NCBI GenBank assembly: GCA_910576815.1
Contig: CAJTKA010000013.1
Location: 1-64,000 of the forward strand
Source of the DNA: an uncultured Lachnospiraceae bacterium
GTDB lineage: Bacteria > Bacillota > Clostridia > Lachnospirales > Lachnospiraceae
Direction: 5' to 3'
Length of the DNA stretch: 64,000 bases
Part shown: one piece after another, positions 60,298-64,000 of the stretch
Numbering within the stretch: the stretch's first letter is position 1
How the letters are laid out: every line of letters starts with the position of its first letter
Notes under the pieces: generated by a model
The model's input: the letters and a program-made list of their open reading frames with translations, nothing else
Told to the model about the DNA's origin: nothing
The model's database searches: none
Program-made: the position numbers and the translations under genes

Positions 60298-60519
60298 TCA
60301 TTGCCCTATTCTCTTAATTCTTAACTTAGCAAGTAACACATCTACAACTCCGACTTTAGTCGGAAATTTTCTTTTAATCACATCTTTTAATTCCCTTACA
60401 ATATACGATGAAAGGACTAACTGATATTCTTTGAATATGTGCTCCATCATTTGATTCATTTTGCTACTGGAAAATACCAGCAATGAAATCAGTACATTTG
60501 TATCAACCATTACCCGCAA
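60298..60519 (-). pseudogene. truncated PIN-domain toxin
   Basis: A 73-residue fragment with the start of a PIN domain (VMVDTNVLISLLVF, then LSSYIVRELKDVIKRKF). The intact family is about 130-145 residues; the second half, with the remaining catalytic acids, is missing. It starts at a TTG or ATG (60510) right after the antitoxin stop. It is probably no longer an active RNase. Confidence 0.75.
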
Positions 60520-60777
60520 TTACTTCACCATTCGTTCTTTCCGTATCTCCTTAACCATCGCCACAAGATCTTCTTCATTTTTAAGACCGAGCCGTTCTGC
60601 CTCTCCAGCGAATGCAATCTGTGCCTCCCTCAATGCTTCCATAGAAGAATCCGCCAGATAAATGCGCCCCGCTTCCTCCAAAAAAAGGACCTTACTCCCT
60701 TCTTTAAGACCTAATTTTTTTCTTATTTCTATCGGTATTGTAATCTGTCCTTTGGACGTAACTTTTGCTAGTTCCAT
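60520..60777 (-). CDS. AbrB/MazE-type antitoxin
   Basis: An 85-residue protein. Residues 1-45 are a SpoVT/AbrB swapped-hairpin domain (VTSKGQITIPIEIRKKLGLKEGSKVLFL). The C-terminal helix is charged, the usual toxin-binding tail. The start follows GGGAGGTTGG. It is directly followed by the truncated PIN gene, so it may now act only as a DNA-binding remnant of a toxin-antitoxin module. Confidence 0.9.
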   Translation of the reverse strand: MELAKVTSKGQITIPIEIRKKLGLKEGSKVLFLEEAGRIYLADSSMEALREAQIAFAGEAERLGLKNEEDLVAMVKEIRKERMVK

Positions 60778-61021
60778 ATTCCAACCTCCCTTTTTGCATT
60801 CCTTACTTTCCTTACTTTATTGTATCTATTTTTACTTAAAATATCAACCTATTTGCTCCAAAATCTTATTGAATTTGTTCGGCGAAAAGCCCGAAACGCG
60901 CACCTGAATGTTCTGAATGGACCGTGCGCGAAAACACCCGATTACAACGGTTTTCCAAAATATAGCATATCATTTCTGCCTGTGCAAGCCTTTTTCTTAA
61001 TTAAAACAGAAAAACGCCATC

Positions 61022-61588
61022 TTACGGTACAACCTCTACCTCAACAGTTCCCTTTACAATACTTCCATCGGAAGCTGTTGCCGTTGCTACGATCTCATAA
61101 GTACCGGTTTCTTCGAAATAGACCTTTGCCTGCCATTCTGATGAGTTTTTCTGCTTCATGGCCACCGTATCCCCATTATGGACGGAATCAAGATACGCAT
61201 CGATGCTAACAGAATCTGTGTCAAAATTTAAGGTTGCGGTAATATCGGTCTGAAATCCGACTTCGACCCTGCTGTAATCGGGATATAAATATATTTCGTA
61301 AACAGGCTTTTCTGTATCCATATCTGCTACGTCTGATGAAGATGCTTCCGTTGATTTACCGTCTGAAAATTTAATACCAACAATCGTTACAATAACTGCG
61401 AGTACTGCAACTAGAAAGCCTGCAATTTCTAATGGTTTGGTTCTATTGCCCTTGACCACTTCAACTGCAATATCATCCATTTTTTCGTTAATTTGTCCAG
61501 AATTTTCGACCAGTTTTTGTACTCCTCTATTGAGGTCATTCAAACTGCCCTCAGAATATTTCATTTTACGATTTCTTTTTCCCATCAT
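61022..61588 (-). CDS. membrane-anchored Ig-like domain protein
   Basis: A 188-residue protein. The first 55 residues are cytosolic and helical; a membrane helix spans about 57-74 (IAGFLVAVLAVIVTIVGI). The rest, outside, forms an Ig-like/PKD-like beta sandwich (VYEIYLYPDYSRVEVGF, VYFEETGTYEIVATATASDG). There are no sorting signals. The function is unknown. The next gene upstream is a PASTA-domain membrane protein with the same layout, suggesting a pair at the cell surface. Confidence 0.75.
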   Translation of the reverse strand: MMGKRNRKMKYSEGSLNDLNRGVQKLVENSGQINEKMDDIAVEVVKGNRTKPLEIAGFLVAVLAVIVTIVGIKFSDGKSTEASSSDVADMDTEKPVYEIYLYPDYSRVEVGFQTDITATLNFDTDSVSIDAYLDSVHNGDTVAMKQKNSSEWQAKVYFEETGTYEIVATATASDGSIVKGTVEVEVVP

Positions 61589-61732
61589 GATTCATCCTTC
61601 TCAACTAAGCAAATTGATGCAATAATTTCCAACAAAAACTCCTCGCCTCTTCTGCCTCTCTATCCATTTCTTTTACCCTTGTATGAAGTTGTATAATCAA
61701 AACACTTATAACGTAAAAATGTACTTAAGCTA

Positions 61733-62839
61733 TTATTTAAAATCAAGCATATATTCGCCTGATGCATTTATGTCTACATTTACAATTTTGGAATAATCGC
61801 CGAAATCAGCGCTAATACTATACTTCCCTTTATTAATAAAAATCTCTGATTTTCCTAAATTATTATCAAAACAAATACCTATACTTTTTCCTTCCATAGA
61901 AATAGACAGTATAGCATCATCAGCACCTGTTATATTAAAATTGACCTGACATAGCTTTTCTGCTAAATAATCAGGAGAACTAACCTGGTTTGTCGCTGCA
62001 TCATAAAAGCTTGCATTTGTTACAGAACGTGAATATATGTAAAATCCATTCAATTCATCTGTATTCTTTACTAATGAATCATCCGGTTCATATTCAAAAC
62101 TTTGACGTTTCACCGTATCTGGCAGATCGGCAGTTAATTCCAGTTTGACTATCGTACCTATATCAACATTTTCTCCATATTCACGACTTTGAGATATGAC
62201 ATAATACATATCACTGTTAATATCATCACTACTACTCAAAAACACTTGAAACCGCAGACCCGCCATGTATAAAGTCCTTATAGCTTCTTTCTGTTCCATC
62301 CCAAGAACATTAGGAACACTTGCTTTTCCTTCATTCCCGTGACTTACATCCAAACCATTGTCCGGATTTGCCTTGTTTTTATCTGCATTACTTTTACTAC
62401 TGTCAGCAGAACGATCCACTATCATTGAATCAGGGTTATCCTCTTGAGCAAAACCCAAAAAAACTGTTGTATTTTTGAAAGCAATACTATTTCCACTTAT
62501 AGATTGAAAGTTTACTTCAGCATTTACAGATACGCTGTCAATCTTTATATTAGGCAGGAATTCATCTTCCAAATCTTCACCACGCAGAAGGCTTCTTGCT
62601 TCTGATAGGTCCATTCCTACAACATCCGGCACTTTTGTACATACTATATGTATAAATGCAGAAATACCTATCCCCAATATAGCTATGAAAGAGCAAATTC
62701 GTTCTATTTTTTTCAAATTATGATCACTATTTTCTTTTCTACGCGGCAGCTGTGGCAGAAACCTTGCAATAAATCCAATCGCAACACTTACTATGCTAAT
62801 TATCTCCCAAAAATCATAAATGAATATTATGATTTCCAT
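61733..62839 (-). CDS. membrane protein with two PASTA domains
   Basis: A 368-residue protein. The start at 62839 follows GAAGGGG; two membrane helices lie at residues about 4-25 and 45-65. Outside, PASTA domains begin at VPDVVGMDLSEARSLL (about 70) and VPNVLGMEQKEAIRTLY (about 175), separated by an Asn/Asp/Ser-rich linker. A beta-rich C-terminal domain follows. PASTA domains bind muropeptides or beta-lactams in PrkC-type kinases, but no kinase is fused here. It may sense wall fragments. Confidence 0.82.
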   Translation of the reverse strand: MEIIIFIYDFWEIISIVSVAIGFIARFLPQLPRRKENSDHNLKKIERICSFIAILGIGISAFIHIVCTKVPDVVGMDLSEARSLLRGEDLEDEFLPNIKIDSVSVNAEVNFQSISGNSIAFKNTTVFLGFAQEDNPDSMIVDRSADSSKSNADKNKANPDNGLDVSHGNEGKASVPNVLGMEQKEAIRTLYMAGLRFQVFLSSSDDINSDMYYVISQSREYGENVDIGTIVKLELTADLPDTVKRQSFEYEPDDSLVKNTDELNGFYIYSRSVTNASFYDAATNQVSSPDYLAEKLCQVNFNITGADDAILSISMEGKSIGICFDNNLGKSEIFINKGKYSISADFGDYSKIVNVDINASGEYMLDFK

Positions 62840-62918
62840 ATTTTCCCCTTCTCTCATTTAACGTTTTTTGTATTGCTTACATGCAAATACCTTATCATTC
62901 AAATGCACAACAGCCTTA

Positions 62919-64000
62919 TTATTTTTCGCAAATTCTTATGTAATCTATTGCAATCCACCTATTCTCACCTGTAAGCAGCGCTGCACCAATCATAAATTCA
63001 TCATAAATATCTGAATCAGGTACAAATTCATGAGTTATCTCTACCCAGTTTGTACTATCCTCAGCATTAACTTGATGACTATATATCACCTGAGACAAAG
63101 TTTCACCTGCAGATTTCAAATGAAAATTATAAATCTGCGCATCGGTACTGATCTTAAAACGAAGTTTGAGTATATATGCTTTATCTTTTTCAATTGAATT
63201 GAAAATAGGCATGGTTGCATAATTCCCCGTTTTAGGATACTTTTCACTTGTGGTCAATATTGTGATGCCATTTATATAGTCTTCATTCCATATAGATGGA
63301 TTAAATTTGAAATGTGTGTCTTTCGCTTTAAAATCAAACACTCCTCGCTCAGAGTGGATTCCATGATTAGGTTTTAACGCATATGATATCGCATCTTTGA
63401 AAGGTTTATATCGTATTGCTTCATAAAAATCATTTCGCCTCGGAGAAGAAAAATTATGACTTCCTCTTATTACAAAACCGTTTCCACCTAACCACTCTAA
63501 TGGCACTTGCTTTTTGACCGAATACATTTCCTGCGGAATATTTTCAAAAAACACCTGTCCCTTTTCATTATTGCAAAGAACTGCTGACACCCCTTTACTT
63601 GTATCAATCTCCTTATCGTACTTACTGACTCCCCAAAAATCGCCAATTGTCAAGTCGCCAAAGCGAGGTGCATTTTGGTATTTACAATTTTCACAATGTA
63701 GCGGACACATTACATGATTGTGATATATTCTTTGATAACTATCTTGTTTTCCACCTCGCCTTACTTCTGTATATCCGCTAATTGTAGTTGTATTAGCACA
63801 GTCTGCATTCCATCCTTGTGCTTTATGGCGAAATTCATATTTTTTCAGTGGTTCACTAAAATCATCCTCTATGTATTTTTTAAAAAACATTGTGGATGGC
63901 GCATTTCCACATAATAAATCAATAATAATTAAATTATCATATTCCTTTTGCAAATACGCCTTCAATCCTGCTGCCTGACACGGGCATCCGGAAAACAATA
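62919..64000 (-). CDS. FrhB-like iron-sulfur protein with beta-sandwich tail, partial
   Basis: The 5' end lies past the window edge; at least 360 residues are visible. They include FSGCPCQAAGLKAYL, an iron-sulfur motif CPLHCENCKYQNAPRFGDLTIGD, and the C-terminal FrhB/FdhB domain. These proteins in polysaccharide loci, for example near pyruvyl transferases, are thought to reduce glycan precursors. Residues about 240-360 add a beta-sandwich (ITILTTSEKYPKTGNYATMP, IAIDYIRICEK), resembling a carbohydrate-binding module. That fusion is unusual. Confidence 0.8.
   Translation of the reverse strand, partial: LFSGCPCQAAGLKAYLQKEYDNLIIIDLLCGNAPSTMFFKKYIEDDFSEPLKKYEFRHKAQGWNADCANTTTISGYTEVRRGGKQDSYQRIYHNHVMCPLHCENCKYQNAPRFGDLTIGDFWGVSKYDKEIDTSKGVSAVLCNNEKGQVFFENIPQEMYSVKKQVPLEWLGGNGFVIRGSHNFSSPRRNDFYEAIRYKPFKDAISYALKPNHGIHSERGVFDFKAKDTHFKFNPSIWNEDYINGITILTTSEKYPKTGNYATMPIFNSIEKDKAYILKLRFKISTDAQIYNFHLKSAGETLSQVIYSHQVNAEDSTNWVEITHEFVPDSDIYDEFMIGAALLTGENRWIAIDYIRICEK

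Overview
The window looks like chromosome of a gut-type Lachnospiraceae (class Clostridia). The evidence is gene content rather than a marker gene: HemZ, MecA, FapA, DUF342-type and DUF6033 proteins, YtrA-type GntR regulators beside ABC exporters, LytTR regulators with DUF3021, and strong GGAGG ribosome sites. No rRNA, tRNA or CRISPR array was seen.

Region 1 (1-12.9 kb) is accessory. It starts with two tiny zinc-ribbon genes. A four-gene minus-strand operon (DUF6033, PPC-domain protein, DUF3879, DUF4885) sits downstream of a response regulator/histidine kinase pair. Both units carry the same upstream element, two direct repeats with a 21-base period, which suggests that the LytTR regulator controls itself and the operon. 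Next come plus-strand genes typical of integrative elements (SprT-like protease, an acidic modular protein, an unknown, a DUF6809-like protein). Three of these share an imperfect inverted-repeat element. TnpV, an XRE regulator and a DUF6017 replication-type protein follow. The element ends near 12.9 kb, where it has removed the 5' end of an ABC ATPase gene.

Region 2 (12.9-44.6 kb) is mainly chromosomal: a YtrA/ABC cluster, HemZ, a phosphodiesterase, enolase, a secreted four-repeat protein, a six-gene YtrA-controlled transporter run (31.1 to 23.7 kb), GpmI, a YgjP protease, a DEAD-box helicase, MecA, a BlaI/BlaR1 pair whose sensor is fused to an M23 peptidase, an Rrf2 regulator, and a LytTR-DUF3021-ABC operon with its own 21-base-period repeats.

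Region 3 (44.7-51.6 kb) holds a second DUF6033 gene with a sigma-28-like promoter. It also holds a TetR-controlled five-gene cluster: SCP2 protein, alpha/beta hydrolase, condensation-type protein, acyl carrier protein and AMP-forming ligase. Two gaps inside that cluster carry a matching multi-hairpin element whose stems differ by paired changes. This is a good candidate for an undescribed structured RNA.

Region 4 (51.6-64 kb) has PurF, AraC with a GH31 glycosidase, FapA, a large HAD-family protein, a broken AbrB/PIN toxin-antitoxin pair, and surface-type proteins (Ig-like, PASTA). A partial FrhB-like protein at the right edge suggests the start of a polysaccharide locus.
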